From Sphingobium sp. Leaf26 (GTDB lineage Bacteria > Pseudomonadota > Alphaproteobacteria > Sphingomonadales > Sphingomonadaceae), in assembly GCF_001421665.1 (NCBI RefSeq), contig NZ_LMKV01000029.1:1171-65170 (forward strand): a DNA stretch of 64,000 bases, given 5' to 3'. Below are positions 9,246 to 17,806 of the stretch, piece after piece (within the stretch, counting starts at the first letter, position 1; each line of letters begins with the position of its first letter). A program made the translations under genes and the position numbers. The notes beneath the pieces are model-generated. The model was not told the DNA's origin, made no database searches, and saw only the letters and a program-made list of their open reading frames with translations.

Positions 9246-10061
9246 TCAGCTGAATATATCCGAGACATCCTGCGGTTGCGCCTGCCGATAGAGGCGCGCC
9301 AGCATCACGAGCATATAGACCTGAACGATACTGGACACCGCCGCACCCGCGAGCCCCCCCGCCAGTCGCGCGACGTCAGGCCCGCCGGCAAGCCCACCCA
9401 GCGAACCGATAATGGCCTGCGCCGCCGATCCGGCGATCGTGGACAGCAGCATGACGATGATGAAGAAGCCGAACAGGCGCCAGAAATAACCGCGGGTCAA
9501 AGCCCAGGCCTGTCGCAACGAATCCATGACGCCAAGCCGCATGTCAATCACCACCGGATTGAGCAGCACGAGCCGGATACTGGCGAAGAAGATAAGACCT
9601 GCCGCACCGAAACCCAGCAACAGGCCGATCCCGGCCGCCAGTTGTTTCGACGCCAGAGACAATAGGACGCCGATCAGTGCGGCCGCCACGAATATACCGG
9701 CCACGACACCCAGGACGACCAGCGCCGTGCCGATCAGCACCGGCAGGCGTGCGAAGCTGAGGCGCAGCGCCTCCCCCACGCTGATGCCGGGACGCAATGC
9801 CAGCGCGAACAGAGTCAGCGAGCCGAACCAGATGAGGAGGATAGTCACCAGCATCGCCAGTCCGAAACTGGCTGGCATGGCCGGAATCGTGTCCGGCTTG
9901 GGCTGGGCGAACCAGGCCTGCAATTCGGAGGGCATCATTTCCTGGAGAATGAGGCCCGGCAGTGCCACGAACAGCAGGGCCACGGGGAAGAGCAAGGTCG
10001 CCTCGCGCGCGACGAAGGCCACCGCCTGTTCCCACGCCTTGCCGATCGACATTGTCGCCAT
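9246..10061 (-). CDS. polytopic membrane protein of unknown function
   Basis: A 271-residue protein with about six hydrophobic segments separated by short polar loops, including a central VVIDMRLGVMDSLRQAWALTRGYFWRLFGFF. That arrangement resembles membrane domains annotated as YciC-like or glycerophosphoryl diester phosphodiesterase membrane domain, but no catalytic residues are visible. It ends within six bases of the acetyltransferase stop on the other strand, with the two genes convergent. A start three codons later (MSIGKAWEQ) is equally plausible. Confidence 0.7.
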   Translation of the reverse strand: MATMSIGKAWEQAVAFVAREATLLFPVALLFVALPGLILQEMMPSELQAWFAQPKPDTIPAMPASFGLAMLVTILLIWFGSLTLFALALRPGISVGEALRLSFARLPVLIGTALVVLGVVAGIFVAAALIGVLLSLASKQLAAGIGLLLGFGAAGLIFFASIRLVLLNPVVIDMRLGVMDSLRQAWALTRGYFWRLFGFFIIVMLLSTIAGSAAQAIIGSLGGLAGGPDVARLAGGLAGAAVSSIVQVYMLVMLARLYRQAQPQDVSDIFS

Positions 10062-10138
10062 ATCTATGTGCCTGCCTCATGCTGAAAATGCGGCGCGAGA
10101 CTTGATCGCTCGGCCCGCCCAAGTCAAGGAAGCGCCCC

Positions 10139-10846
10139 ATGTCCGATGTTTCTTCCGATCCCACCGCCTTCCCAGTTTCCGTCGAATGGCGGGTCGATCC
10201 CGGCCTGGTCGACTATCCGGGCGCTCTGGCAGAAATGGAAGCGCGCGCTGCCGCCATTTACGAGGGCGAGGCGCAGGAGCGGGTCTGGCTGCTGGAACAT
10301 CCGCCGCTCTACACCGCCGGAACCAGCGCCGATCCGGCTGAACTGCTGGACCCGCGCTTTCCGGTGTATGATGCGGGACGCGGCGGACGCTATACCTATC
10401 ATGGACCGGGGCAGCGGATCGGCTATCTCAACATCGACCTGCGCGAACGCGGTAAGGACGTCCGCAATTTCGTGCATCATCTGGAAGGCTGGATGATCGC
10501 GGCGCTGGGCGACCTGGGCATAGTGGCCCGCCGGGCAGAGGGTCGGATCGGTATCTGGACCGACGATCCGCAGGGGCGCGAGGCCAAGATCGGCGCACTG
10601 GGTATCCGGGTACGACGCTGGGTCACGCTGCACGGCTTTTCGATCAACGTCGATCCCGACCTGTCCCATTTCGGGGGCATCGTGCCATGCGGCATCAGCG
10701 AATATCCCGTTACCAGCATCGCGGCCCTCGGCGGCAATCCGTCGATGCCAGCGCTGGATTCGGCGCTCAAGGCGCATTTCCCGACCTTTCTTGCCAGCCT
10801 CAGGCGCTGTGGCGCGGGGGTTGAGCAATGTGACATAGGCCGTTAG
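10139..10846 (+). CDS. lipB: octanoyl-[ACP]:protein N-octanoyltransferase LipB
   Basis: A 235-residue LipB. It has the family signature region [45 protein letters not shown] with the catalytic lysine, and [17 protein letters not shown], in which Cys is the acyl-thioester residue. It transfers octanoyl from ACP to lipoyl domains of 2-oxoacid dehydrogenases. It is divergent from the membrane protein gene with a 77-bp gap. Confidence 0.94.
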   Translation: MSDVSSDPTAFPVSVEWRVDPGLVDYPGALAEMEARAAAIYEGEAQERVWLLEHPPLYTAGTSADPAELLDPRFPVYDAGRGGRYTYHGPGQRIGYLNIDLRERGKDVRNFVHHLEGWMIAALGDLGIVARRAEGRIGIWTDDPQGREAKIGALGIRVRRWVTLHGFSINVDPDLSHFGGIVPCGISEYPVTSIAALGGNPSMPALDSALKAHFPTFLASLRRCGAGVEQCDIGR

Positions 10847-10905
10847 GTTTGCCGCTTTCGCCGGGCGGGGGAATTGCCGGGCACCCATCGTTTAAGGAAA
10901 CCCGG

Positions 10906-11193
10906 ATGCGTTTTGGCGCAAATATACTCTCTACCCTGACCCTGATCGCCGCGACCCTGCCGCTGGCGGCTTGCGGCGGCAAGGAAGAGAGCGGCAACAA
11001 GGTACAGATGAAAGATATGGAAGTGGTGGACGGCACCGCAACCGACGCCATGACCGATCTTGACGGCGTACAGAGCGAAGGCACTGCCGTCGCCCTGCCC
11101 GGCAACAACAGCGCGGACAATAGCAGCGCGCCAGCCAGGCCCGCGCCGGAAAAAGCGCCGGCCCAGGAAGCGGAAGTCCTGTCAGACCAGTAG
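10906..11193 (+). CDS. small Ala/Pro-rich lipoprotein
   Basis: A 95-residue protein. The ATG at 10906 follows AAGGAAA and starts a signal peptide, MRFGANILSTLTLIAATLPL, ending at the lipobox LAACGG, so the mature protein probably carries a lipidated N-terminal cysteine. The rest is acidic, then low-complexity with Ala, Pro and Glu near the C-terminus. I recognise no family. An upstream in-frame start at 10849 would bury the signal peptide and is rejected. Confidence 0.75.
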   Translation: MRFGANILSTLTLIAATLPLAACGGKEESGNKVQMKDMEVVDGTATDAMTDLDGVQSEGTAVALPGNNSADNSSAPARPAPEKAPAQEAEVLSDQ

Positions 11194-11280
11194 GGCTGGC
11201 GCGATCGTTCAGGGTTGGTACAAGGGGCCGGACGGAATGAGGGCGCCGGTTCCGACGCCTTTCCAGAGAGGCAGTAATAG

Positions 11281-11973
11281 ATGATTTCGCGTTTCCCGTT
11301 GCGCCGCGCGCTCGCCGGTCTGACTTTGGCGATCGCGCCGATGATGGCGCAGCCGGCATCGGCCCAATTCTTCTGGTCCCCGCCCGACATGAGCGCGCCG
11401 CCGCTGACCGATGCGGCCGCCGCGACAGCACTCGGCCTGCCCGGCGCCACGCCGGCGGAAATCAAGGCGGGCCTCGCCTGGAACCTGCGCGCCGCGCTCA
11501 ATGTCGCGGCGCTGCAATGCCAGTTCGAGCCGACCCTGCTGTCGACCAGCAATTACAACGCCATGATCGCCCATCATGACGCGGAACTGGATGTGGCACA
11601 GGCCGCGCTGCTCGGCTATTTCCAGCGCACCGTCGGCAAAGGCAAGGCAGGTCAGTCTGCGTCCGACATGTATAATACCCGCATCTATTCGAGCTATTCG
11701 ACGGTGCAGGCGCAGAAGGGATTCTGCCAGACGACTGCGGAAGTCGGCCGGCAGGCCATCTTTGCCGATCGCGGCACGCTCCATGAAGTGGGTCGCGTCG
11801 GACTTGGGCCGATCAAAAAATCGCTCATCGCGGCAGGGGAGCAATATTATGGTACGCCAGGCTATGACTATAACGTCGCCCTGCCATCCTTCGATCCCAA
11901 ATGCTGGAAAAAGGGCGTGTTGCTCCCCGTCTGCCATCAGGCATGGAACGACAAGGCTGGCGTGACGCCCTGA
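11281..11973 (+). CDS. secreted protein of unknown function
   Basis: A 230-residue protein with a Sec-type signal peptide ending PASAQ (about residue 29). The mature part opens FFWSPPDMSAPP and carries four cysteines (LQCQFEP, KGFCQTT, DPKCWKK and LPVCHQA), which could form two disulfides in the periplasm. Other features are SNYNAMIAHHDAELD and tyrosine-rich segments. I do not recognise the family. It lies 87 bp after the lipoprotein gene on the same strand and converges on queE. GAGAGGCAG precedes the ATG. Confidence 0.7.
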   Translation: MISRFPLRRALAGLTLAIAPMMAQPASAQFFWSPPDMSAPPLTDAAAATALGLPGATPAEIKAGLAWNLRAALNVAALQCQFEPTLLSTSNYNAMIAHHDAELDVAQAALLGYFQRTVGKGKAGQSASDMYNTRIYSSYSTVQAQKGFCQTTAEVGRQAIFADRGTLHEVGRVGLGPIKKSLIAAGEQYYGTPGYDYNVALPSFDPKCWKKGVLLPVCHQAWNDKAGVTP

Positions 11974-11979
11974 TCAGGT

Positions 11980-12627
11980 TCAGCGCAGGCCCAGATATTT
12001 ATGGGCCTGTACCGTCAGCCGCCATTGCGGTCGCTCCATGACCAGAGCGATCGCGGCGCGGGCATTGTCGGCCGCGTGAGGATCATCCAGCGGCTGGAGC
12101 AGATGATGCTCGAAAGCCCATCCCTCCATCGCCGCCACATCGTTCAGGCTGTGTCCGCCATCGGGCTGCGGCCAAACCAGCTTCAATTCGTGGCCGGACC
12201 GCTGCACCACGTCGCTGCCCGCCTTCGGGCTGATGCAGATCCAGTCGATTCCGGCATGGGCCGCCAAGGTGCCGTTGCTTTCGATCGCGATGGTGAAGCC
12301 GCGCGCATGCAGCGCATCGACCAGCGCATCGTCGACCTGGAGCATGGGCTCACCGCCGGTCAGCACGATATAATGACCTGCGACGCCCTCACCCCAAAAG
12401 GCGAGCGCGGCGTCGGCCAGTGCATCGGCATCGGCGAACTTGCCGCCGCCAAGCCCATCCGTTCCAACAAAATCCGTGTCGCAGAAGCGGCAAACGGCGT
12501 CACGCCTGTCCTGTTCCCGACCGCTCCACAGGTTGCAGCCGGCAAAACGCAGGAACACCGCACGCCGTCCGGCCTGCACGCCCTCCCCTTGCAGGGTCAG
12601 GAACATTTCCTTGACCGCATAAGCCAT
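11980..12627 (-). CDS. queE: 7-carboxy-7-deazaguanine synthase
   Basis: A 215-residue radical-SAM protein. It has EMFLTLQGEG at the N-terminus, a cluster loop with Cys31, Cys46 and Cys49 (C-X14-C-X2-C), VLTGGEPMLQ, IESNGT, ISPKAGSD and the C-terminal VQAHKYLGLR. It converts carboxy-tetrahydropterin to 7-carboxy-7-deazaguanine in queuosine synthesis. The spacing of the cluster cysteines differs from the canonical radical-SAM C-X3-C-X2-C but is known within the QueE family. The frame is open further upstream into queC, but the ATG at 12627 follows AAAGGCGG, 13 bp after the queC stop. Confidence 0.93.
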   Translation of the reverse strand: MAYAVKEMFLTLQGEGVQAGRRAVFLRFAGCNLWSGREQDRRDAVCRFCDTDFVGTDGLGGGKFADADALADAALAFWGEGVAGHYIVLTGGEPMLQVDDALVDALHARGFTIAIESNGTLAAHAGIDWICISPKAGSDVVQRSGHELKLVWPQPDGGHSLNDVAAMEGWAFEHHLLQPLDDPHAADNARAAIALVMERPQWRLTVQAHKYLGLR

Positions 12628-12640
12628 CGCCGTCCGCCTT

Positions 12641-13333
12641 TCAGGGTCGCGCGGCGTAGATGGTGGGATCGGGCAGGCCCGCTTCCTCATAGCCCTTCGA
12701 CCGCAACCGACAACTGTCACACAGGCCGCAATGTTTGTTGTCGGGCGTAGGGTCGTAGCAGGACCAGCTAATGCCGGCATCCAGGCCCAGCCGATGGGCC
12801 TCGCGGGCTATGTCCGCCTTGCTCATATATTGGAGCGGCGTCTGGATACGGATCGGATGCCCCTCCACCCCGGCCTTGGTCGCCAGCGTCGCCATCTTCT
12901 GGAAAGCGTCGATAAACTCCGGCCGGCAGTCGGGATAGCCCGAATAGTCGAGCGCGTTCACGCCAATGAAGATATCGCTGGCTCCCGCCACCTCGGCCAG
13001 CCCCAGCGTCAGCGACAGGAATATGGTGTTGCGCGCCGGCACATAGGTGACCGGAATTTCTTCCCCGACGCCGCCCTTGGGCACGGCGATATCGGCGGTC
13101 AGCGCCGACCCGCCAAAGGCGGTCAAATCCAGCGGCAGGACGATGTGGCGAATGGCGTTGAGCGATTCGGCGATGCGCGCAGCGGCGCGCAGTTCGACGC
13201 GGTGGCGCTGATTATAGTCGATCGAGAGCGCGAAGATGCGATAGCCCGCTTCACGCGCGAGCCCGCCCGCGACCATGGAATCCAGCCCGCCGGAGAGCAG
13301 GACGACAGCGAATTTTCCTTCTTTGGCAACCAT
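12641..13333 (-). CDS. queC: 7-cyano-7-deazaguanine synthase
   Basis: A 230-residue QueC. It shows the ATP pyrophosphatase P-loop-like [13 protein letters not shown] at residues 10-22, [47 protein letters not shown], and the zinc-binding cysteines SWSCYDP and [12 protein letters not shown]. It makes preQ0 from the QueE product. queC and queE form a two-gene leftward operon carrying consecutive steps of the pathway. Confidence 0.95.
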   Translation of the reverse strand: MVAKEGKFAVVLLSGGLDSMVAGGLAREAGYRIFALSIDYNQRHRVELRAAARIAESLNAIRHIVLPLDLTAFGGSALTADIAVPKGGVGEEIPVTYVPARNTIFLSLTLGLAEVAGASDIFIGVNALDYSGYPDCRPEFIDAFQKMATLATKAGVEGHPIRIQTPLQYMSKADIAREAHRLGLDAGISWSCYDPTPDNKHCGLCDSCRLRSKGYEEAGLPDPTIYAARP

Positions 13334-13348
13334 GGCCCCGCGCTACGC

Positions 13349-13385
13349 CTCGTTGCGCCGCAGCGCAAGCATGAGGCGCAACGAG
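13349..13385 (-). terminator. hairpin between the 13393 gene and queC
   Basis: Eleven bases, CTCGTTGCGCC, at 13349-13359 pair perfectly with 13375-13385 around a 15-base loop. The hairpin lies in the leftward transcript after the small secreted protein gene and just before queC. It lacks a U run, so it may be a weak or rho-assisted terminator. No preQ1-type riboswitch features are evident here. Confidence 0.45.
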
Positions 13386-13392
13386 CGGCAGA

Positions 13393-13812
13393 TCATGAAC
13401 AGTCGCCGATCCGTCGGACTTCGGCCGCGAAAGCGAAGGGCGCGCCATCGGCCACGCCCTGCGAACGAATCTGCACAAGGCGGGTGGTTTCGACCCGCAG
13501 ATCGGTGCGACCATTGCCAGCCGCCGCGCAGTCATAGATAACCGTAACGGCATGCGCGCTGTCACTGACGGTGAAACTGCGGCACAAGGTTCGGCCGTGC
13601 TGGACCTGGAGCAACTGGCGCAAGTCGCTGATGCAGAGCTTGCGCGTCTGTGCGCCTTCTCCCAGACCTCGCAATTCCCACTCGCCGGCTTCCAAAGCTT
13701 GCAGCGCCTGGGGTGCGGACAAGCCCGCCGCAGCAACGCCAGCGCCTGGCGCCGCCACTATCGTCATACCTACCGCAAGCACGCCGAGCGCGTGCCGTCC
13801 CGCCCTCTTCAT
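13393..13812 (-). CDS. exported small protein, DUF3617-like
   Basis: A 139-residue protein with an N-terminal signal peptide (MKRAGRHALGVLAVGMTIVA, then an Ala/Gly-rich end) and a mature domain with GEWELRGLG, RKLCISDLRQLLQV, LCRSFTVSD, YDCAAAGNGRTDLRVET, and a terminal Cys. The pattern of an increasing-polarity beta-sheet domain with paired cysteines resembles DUF3617-type periplasmic proteins common in sphingomonads, but the match is loose. A longer frame begins at a TTG at 13842. The ATG at 13812, preceded by ACGGAATC, is preferred because it places the signal peptide at the terminus. Confidence 0.65.
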   Translation of the reverse strand: MKRAGRHALGVLAVGMTIVAAPGAGVAAAGLSAPQALQALEAGEWELRGLGEGAQTRKLCISDLRQLLQVQHGRTLCRSFTVSDSAHAVTVIYDCAAAGNGRTDLRVETTRLVQIRSQGVADGAPFAFAAEVRRIGDCS

Positions 13813-13958
13813 GATTCCGTCCGATCCCGTTGCCGATTTCAAAATGTTTCGGAGCGCCCATCGCTCGCGTCACGCCATGCCGGCCAATTGCGGCTTTTTC
13901 ATAGCGCGGCTTGCGGCAACTGCCCCAATTACAAATATCGTTAGCGAAACGATTGCCG

Positions 13959-14864
13959 TCAATGCGCAGCAAAACTGTCCAGCGCCAGCGGGAAGAGGCG
14001 CGAACAGAAAGCGCAGTCAACGCCGATAATACCCTTTTCATCCGCCATCTCCGCACGCTCGCTGGCGGGGAAACGACCGATCACATCGCGAATATGGCCA
14101 AGGTCGCAGCGGCAGCCCTTCGCGAGCGGCGCCGCTTCGGAAACACGCACCTCATCCTCCTCATGGAACAGGCGCCAGAGGATATCGGTCAGCGGCAGCG
14201 CATCATCGGTCAGTTCTTCCGCTTTCAGCGTCTGGGCCAGCGCCTGAACATGTTCCCATTCGGGATGATCGTGGCGCACATGCAGGCGTTCGCGCCCGAC
14301 TTCACCCTCCGGCAGATGCTGGAGCAGCAAGCCCGCGGCGATACAGCCCGCGCCGGCATCATGGCGCGTGTCGATCTGGATGATGCTGGGGATCTGTTCG
14401 GACTGGAAGAAATAATGTTCCGCCGCCTGGGCAAGAGATTGCCCCTCCAGCGGAACGATGCCCTGATAGCGTTCACCCGATACGGCCTGGTCGAAGGTGA
14501 TGGCCAGATAGCCCTTGCCGAACAGGCCGAACAGGGTCGGGTCCGCCCCCTGCTCCGCCAGCCGGTCCGCGTCGAACTTCACATAACCGCGCAGGGCGCC
14601 ATCCTTGTAATCGGCAACCAGCAGGCTGACGACGCCATTTTCGGTCTGCGCTTGTAGCGTCAACTGGCCATTGGCCTGCTTGAGCGTGCTCCCCAGCAAC
14701 GCCGCCAGCACCAAAGCGGAGGCAAGCAGCCGCTCGATCGCGGGCGGGTAGGCATGAGCGGCAAGCACCTGATCGAGCACCGGCCCCAGCCGCACGAGGC
14801 GGCCGCGCGCATGTCGCGAGGGGATGGTAAAGCCGAGGGCGTGGTCGAGATGGGGACTGGTCAC
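13959..14864 (-). CDS. hslO: redox-regulated chaperone Hsp33
   Basis: A 301-residue Hsp33. The N-terminal substrate-binding domain includes KQANGQLTLQAQTENGV and LFGKGYLAITFDQ. The C-terminal zinc switch has Cys251, Cys253, Cys284 and Cys287 (CxC-X30-CxxC). Under oxidative stress zinc is released and the chaperone dimerises. It lies 123 bp after argF on the same strand and may be read from the argD-argF transcript if the intervening weak hairpin does not terminate. Confidence 0.93.
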   Translation of the reverse strand: MTSPHLDHALGFTIPSRHARGRLVRLGPVLDQVLAAHAYPPAIERLLASALVLAALLGSTLKQANGQLTLQAQTENGVVSLLVADYKDGALRGYVKFDADRLAEQGADPTLFGLFGKGYLAITFDQAVSGERYQGIVPLEGQSLAQAAEHYFFQSEQIPSIIQIDTRHDAGAGCIAAGLLLQHLPEGEVGRERLHVRHDHPEWEHVQALAQTLKAEELTDDALPLTDILWRLFHEEDEVRVSEAAPLAKGCRCDLGHIRDVIGRFPASERAEMADEKGIIGVDCAFCSRLFPLALDSFAAH

Positions 14865-14950
14865 GATATTTCCTTCCGATCCCGCCGTCCTGAAAGCCGC
14901 GAAGGCCCGCCCTTCGCTCTTCAGCGCAGGACAGGCCCCGACGATTCCGA

Positions 14951-14972
14951 GGGCGAACGGGAAACTTCGCCC
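14951..14972 (-). terminator. possible terminator downstream of argF
   Basis: GGGCGAA (14951-14957) pairs with TTCGCCC (14966-14972) around an eight-base loop, 16 bp past the argF stop in the leftward direction. No U run follows, so the assignment is weak. Confidence 0.35.
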
Positions 14973-14987
14973 GAATATAAGGTCCGC

Positions 14988-15914
14988 CTACAACTTTCCA
15001 AGCGCCCAGAGCAGAACCGACTTCTGGGCATGGATGCGGTTTTCCGCCTCATCCCAGATCAGCGATTGCGGACCGTCGATCACCGCCTCGACCACTTCCT
15101 CACCGCGGTGAGCGGGCAGGCAATGGAGGAATTTGGCATCGGCCTTGGCGCCCGCCATCAGTTCTGGTGTCACCTGATAGGGCATCATCGCCGCCAGCTT
15201 GGCTTCGGCATGGGTCTGCCCCATGGAGATCCACGTGTCGGTGACGACCACATCGGCACCCGCCACCGCCTGCGCCGCATCGCGGGTCAGGGTGATGGTC
15301 GATCCGGCCGCCTGCGCCGCCGCTGCAAAGGACGGATCGGGATCATAGCCCTCGGGAATGCCCATGCGCACGTCGAACTTGAGCAGACCCGCCGCCTCGA
15401 CGATCGAATGGAGGACATTATTGCCATCACCCAACCAGGCCCATTGGCTGCCGGGTAGTGCCACGCCATGTTCGACCACGGTCAGCAGGTCGGCGACGAT
15501 CTGGCAGGGATGCGACAGGTCGGTGAGGCCGTTGACGACCGGGACGCTGGCATAGGCGGCCATCTCTTCGATCTTGGCATGATCGTCGGTGCGGATCATG
15601 ATGGCATCGCACATGCGGCTGAGCACGCGTGCCGTGTCGGCAATGGTTTCGCCACGGCCGATCTGGCTGGTCGCGCCCTCCAGAATCAGCGACGTGCCGC
15701 CAAGCTGGCGGATCGCCATGTCGAAGCTGACACGGGTGCGCGTGCTGTTCTTCTCGAAGATCATGGCCAGCGTGTGGCCGGCGAGCGGTGCGTCCGCGTC
15801 CACCCAGCCCTTGGGCTTACCCGCCCGCGCCGCCTTGCGGTCGATGGCGTCGGCGATCATCGCGGCGATAGCGTCGCCGCCCGCATCGGTGAGATTCAGG
15901 AAATGCTTGGTCAT
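14988..15914 (-). CDS. argF: ornithine carbamoyltransferase
   Basis: A 308-residue carbamoyltransferase with the carbamoyl-phosphate loop STRTRVSFD at about residues 57-65, [16 protein letters not shown], the HPCQ segment ([11 protein letters not shown]), the ornithine-side loop DTWISMGQ and the conserved [11 protein letters not shown] near the C-terminus. It makes citrulline in arginine synthesis. It follows argD on the same strand after a 102-bp gap that contains a REP-like palindrome. Confidence 0.95.
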   Translation of the reverse strand: MTKHFLNLTDAGGDAIAAMIADAIDRKAARAGKPKGWVDADAPLAGHTLAMIFEKNSTRTRVSFDMAIRQLGGTSLILEGATSQIGRGETIADTARVLSRMCDAIMIRTDDHAKIEEMAAYASVPVVNGLTDLSHPCQIVADLLTVVEHGVALPGSQWAWLGDGNNVLHSIVEAAGLLKFDVRMGIPEGYDPDPSFAAAAQAAGSTITLTRDAAQAVAGADVVVTDTWISMGQTHAEAKLAAMMPYQVTPELMAGAKADAKFLHCLPAHRGEEVVEAVIDGPQSLIWDEAENRIHAQKSVLLWALGKL

Positions 15915-15930
15915 ATCATTACCCCCACAA

Positions 15931-16007
15931 CCGTTCGGGCTGAACCTGTCGAAGCCCGCGCCGTCCTTTAAAGAAGAACGGCCCTTCGACAGGCTCAGAG
16001 CGAACGG
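15931..16007. repeat. REP-like intergenic palindrome
   Basis: CCGTTCGGGCTGAACCTGTC, continuing GAAG, at 15931-15954 faces the imperfect inverse ending CGAACGG at 15984-16007, around a short centre. This CTTCGACAGGCTCAG-type element is scattered between genes in many alphaproteobacterial and other genomes (established knowledge). Here it sits between argD and argF and would form a large stem in the transcript. Confidence 0.7.
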
Positions 16008-16016
16008 AGGTTGGCT

Positions 16017-17213
16017 TTAAGCCGCCTTGGCTTCGGCGAAGGTCCGCGCGCCGGCGGAAATCTTCTCGATACACTCGGCGATGTGGCTTTCCTCGATGAC
16101 GAGGGGCGGCAGGATGCGCAGCACATTCTGGCCGGCCGACACCGCCAGCAGGCCATGGTGGTCGCGCAGATGGGCGACGAAGGTGCGCGCATCATAGGCG
16201 TCCTTCATCTTGACGCCCAGCATCAGGCCCATGCCGCGTACATCCTCGAACATGTCGTCATGATTGGGGATGAGCTGCTCCAGCGCCGAACGCAGACGTG
16301 CGCCCATGGCCGTCACCTGATCCAGGAACCCGTCGGCCAGCACTTCTTCCAGCACGGTGATGCCCACCGCCATGGCAAGCGGATTGCCGCCATAGGTCGA
16401 GCCGTGGGTGCCGAACACCATGCCCTTGGCCGCTTCCTCGGTGGCAAGGCAGGCGCCGAGCGGGAAGCCCGCACCGATGCCCTTGGCCACAGCCATGACG
16501 TCTGGCGTGATGCCATATTGTTCATGGGCAAAAAAAGTGCCGGTCCGGGCATAGCCGCACTGCACCTCGTCCAGGATCAGCAGCAGGCCATGCTCGTCGC
16601 ACGCCTTGCGCAGGCCCTTGAGGAAGTCCTGCGTCGCCGGGGTCACGCCGCCTTCGCCCTGCACCGGCTCCAGCAGGAAGCCGGCGGTGTTGTCGTCGAT
16701 CGCGGCCAGCGCCGCGTCGAGATCGTTGAAGGGCACGACCTGGAAGCCGGGCAATAGCGGCTCGAAACCGTCGCGCATCTTGGGCTGGCTGGTCGCTGAG
16801 ATGGTGCCCAGCGTGCGGCCATGGAAGGCGTTGTCGAAGCTGATGATCTTGTGCCGATGCGCCTCGCCATTGGCGAAGTGATAGCGGCGCGCGGTCTTGA
16901 TCGCGCACTCCACCGCTTCCGCCCCCGAATTGGTGAAGAAAACGGTGTCGGCGAAACTTTTATCGACCAGCTTCTGCGCAAATTGTTCCCCCAACGGCGA
17001 TCCGTAGAGGTTGGAAATGTGCATCAGCGTCGCGGCCTGATCGGCGATGGTCTGCACCAGCCGGGGATGGCCATGACCCAGCAGGTTGACCGCGATGCCG
17101 CTGGCGAAGTCGAGATAACGTTCGCCGCGCTCCCCGATCAGGTAGCAGCCCTCGCCTCGCACCGGACGGACATCGCACCGGGGGTAAACGGGCATGAGCG
17201 GCGTAATCGACAT
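16017..17213 (-). CDS. argD: acetylornithine/succinyldiaminopimelate aminotransferase
   Basis: A 398-residue class III PLP aminotransferase: YLDFASGIAVNLLGHGHP, SGAEAVECAIKTARRYH, FHGRTLGTISAT, LILDEVQCGYARTG and VAKGIGAGFPLGACL, where the lysine binds PLP. Length and motifs fit ArgD. The frame extends upstream, but the ATG at 17213 follows GAAAGGGAAGG. It is the first gene of the leftward argD-argF pair. A terminator for the flagellar fliD-fliS transcript lies 55 bp upstream. Confidence 0.93.
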   Translation of the reverse strand: MSITPLMPVYPRCDVRPVRGEGCYLIGERGERYLDFASGIAVNLLGHGHPRLVQTIADQAATLMHISNLYGSPLGEQFAQKLVDKSFADTVFFTNSGAEAVECAIKTARRYHFANGEAHRHKIISFDNAFHGRTLGTISATSQPKMRDGFEPLLPGFQVVPFNDLDAALAAIDDNTAGFLLEPVQGEGGVTPATQDFLKGLRKACDEHGLLLILDEVQCGYARTGTFFAHEQYGITPDVMAVAKGIGAGFPLGACLATEEAAKGMVFGTHGSTYGGNPLAMAVGITVLEEVLADGFLDQVTAMGARLRSALEQLIPNHDDMFEDVRGMGLMLGVKMKDAYDARTFVAHLRDHHGLLAVSAGQNVLRILPPLVIEESHIAECIEKISAGARTFAEAKAA

Positions 17214-17267
17214 GAGCCTTCCCTTTCTGGGTGATGCTGCGCGTCCTGTGCGCATTGGGTACAACGC

Positions 17268-17293
17268 AAAAAGGCGGCCCCCGCCGGGCCGCC
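17268..17293 (-). terminator. rho-independent terminator after fliS
   Basis: GGCGGCCC (17273-17280) pairs with GGGCCGCC (17286-17293) around a five-base loop. Read leftward, the stem is followed by TTTTT. It ends the fliD-fliS transcript before argD. Confidence 0.8.
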
Positions 17294-17363
17294 CTTCGCG
17301 AGCACCGCCTATACAAGCGGCATGTTGGGGGCGCAACCCCGCCCGGAGGGGCGCTCGCGCCCC

Positions 17364-17393
17364 GTATCAGCCCTGTATCAGCCCCGTATCAGC
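17364..17393 (-). repeat. three 11-bp tandem repeats at the end of fliS
   Basis: Three copies of GTATCAGCCC plus one base run at 17364, 17375 and 17386, the last diverging at its final two bases. The promoter-proximal copy supplies the fliS TGA. Because 11 is not a multiple of three, the three copies put a TGA in all three leftward frames. Confidence 0.7.
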
Positions 17394-17787
17394 GGCCGAT
17401 CTGGCCCCAGGCTTCGGCGATTTCGGCGATGATGTCGCGCGCCTGATCGACCGGCCCGGCCGAGCGGTCCTTGGCGCCGACCAGCAGCAGCCGGCGGGCT
17501 TCGCGATAGATTTGCGCCAGGCCGACCGAAATGTCGCCGCCCTTGTCGAAGTCCAGGCTCGATTCAAGCGCGAAGAGGATCGACATGGCGCGCGCCTGCT
17601 TGTCGGACACCTTCATCCGGTCGCCCTGCCGTTCGGCCAGCGCCGCCGCTTCAAGCGCCAGCAGCAACTCGTCGAACAGGATCTTGACCAATGCGTGCGG
17701 CGTCGCGCCTTCGGTACGGCTGCCCGAATGGACCGCTGCGTAACGGCGTGCCGCGCTGGCGCCTGCATAACCCTGATTGTAGAACAT
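17389..17787 (-). CDS. fliS: flagellar export chaperone FliS
   Basis: A 132-residue mostly helical protein of FliS length with the typical N-terminal MFYNQGYAGASAARRYAAV, TPHALVKILFDELLLALEAA and the conserved LDFDKGGDISVGLAQIYREARRLLL. It binds the C-terminus of flagellin in the cytosol and prevents early polymerisation. It starts 19 bp after fliD and is the last gene of the leftward late operon. Confidence 0.9.
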   Translation of the reverse strand: MFYNQGYAGASAARRYAAVHSGSRTEGATPHALVKILFDELLLALEAAALAERQGDRMKVSDKQARAMSILFALESSLDFDKGGDISVGLAQIYREARRLLLVGAKDRSAGPVDQARDIIAEIAEAWGQIGR

Positions 17788-17806
17788 CGTCTGCTTCCGT
17801 CCCCGA

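Noticed and set aside
13334..13392. Possible preQ1 riboswitch before queC
   Set aside because: Only a plain hairpin is present. No conserved preQ1 aptamer pattern could be recognised.
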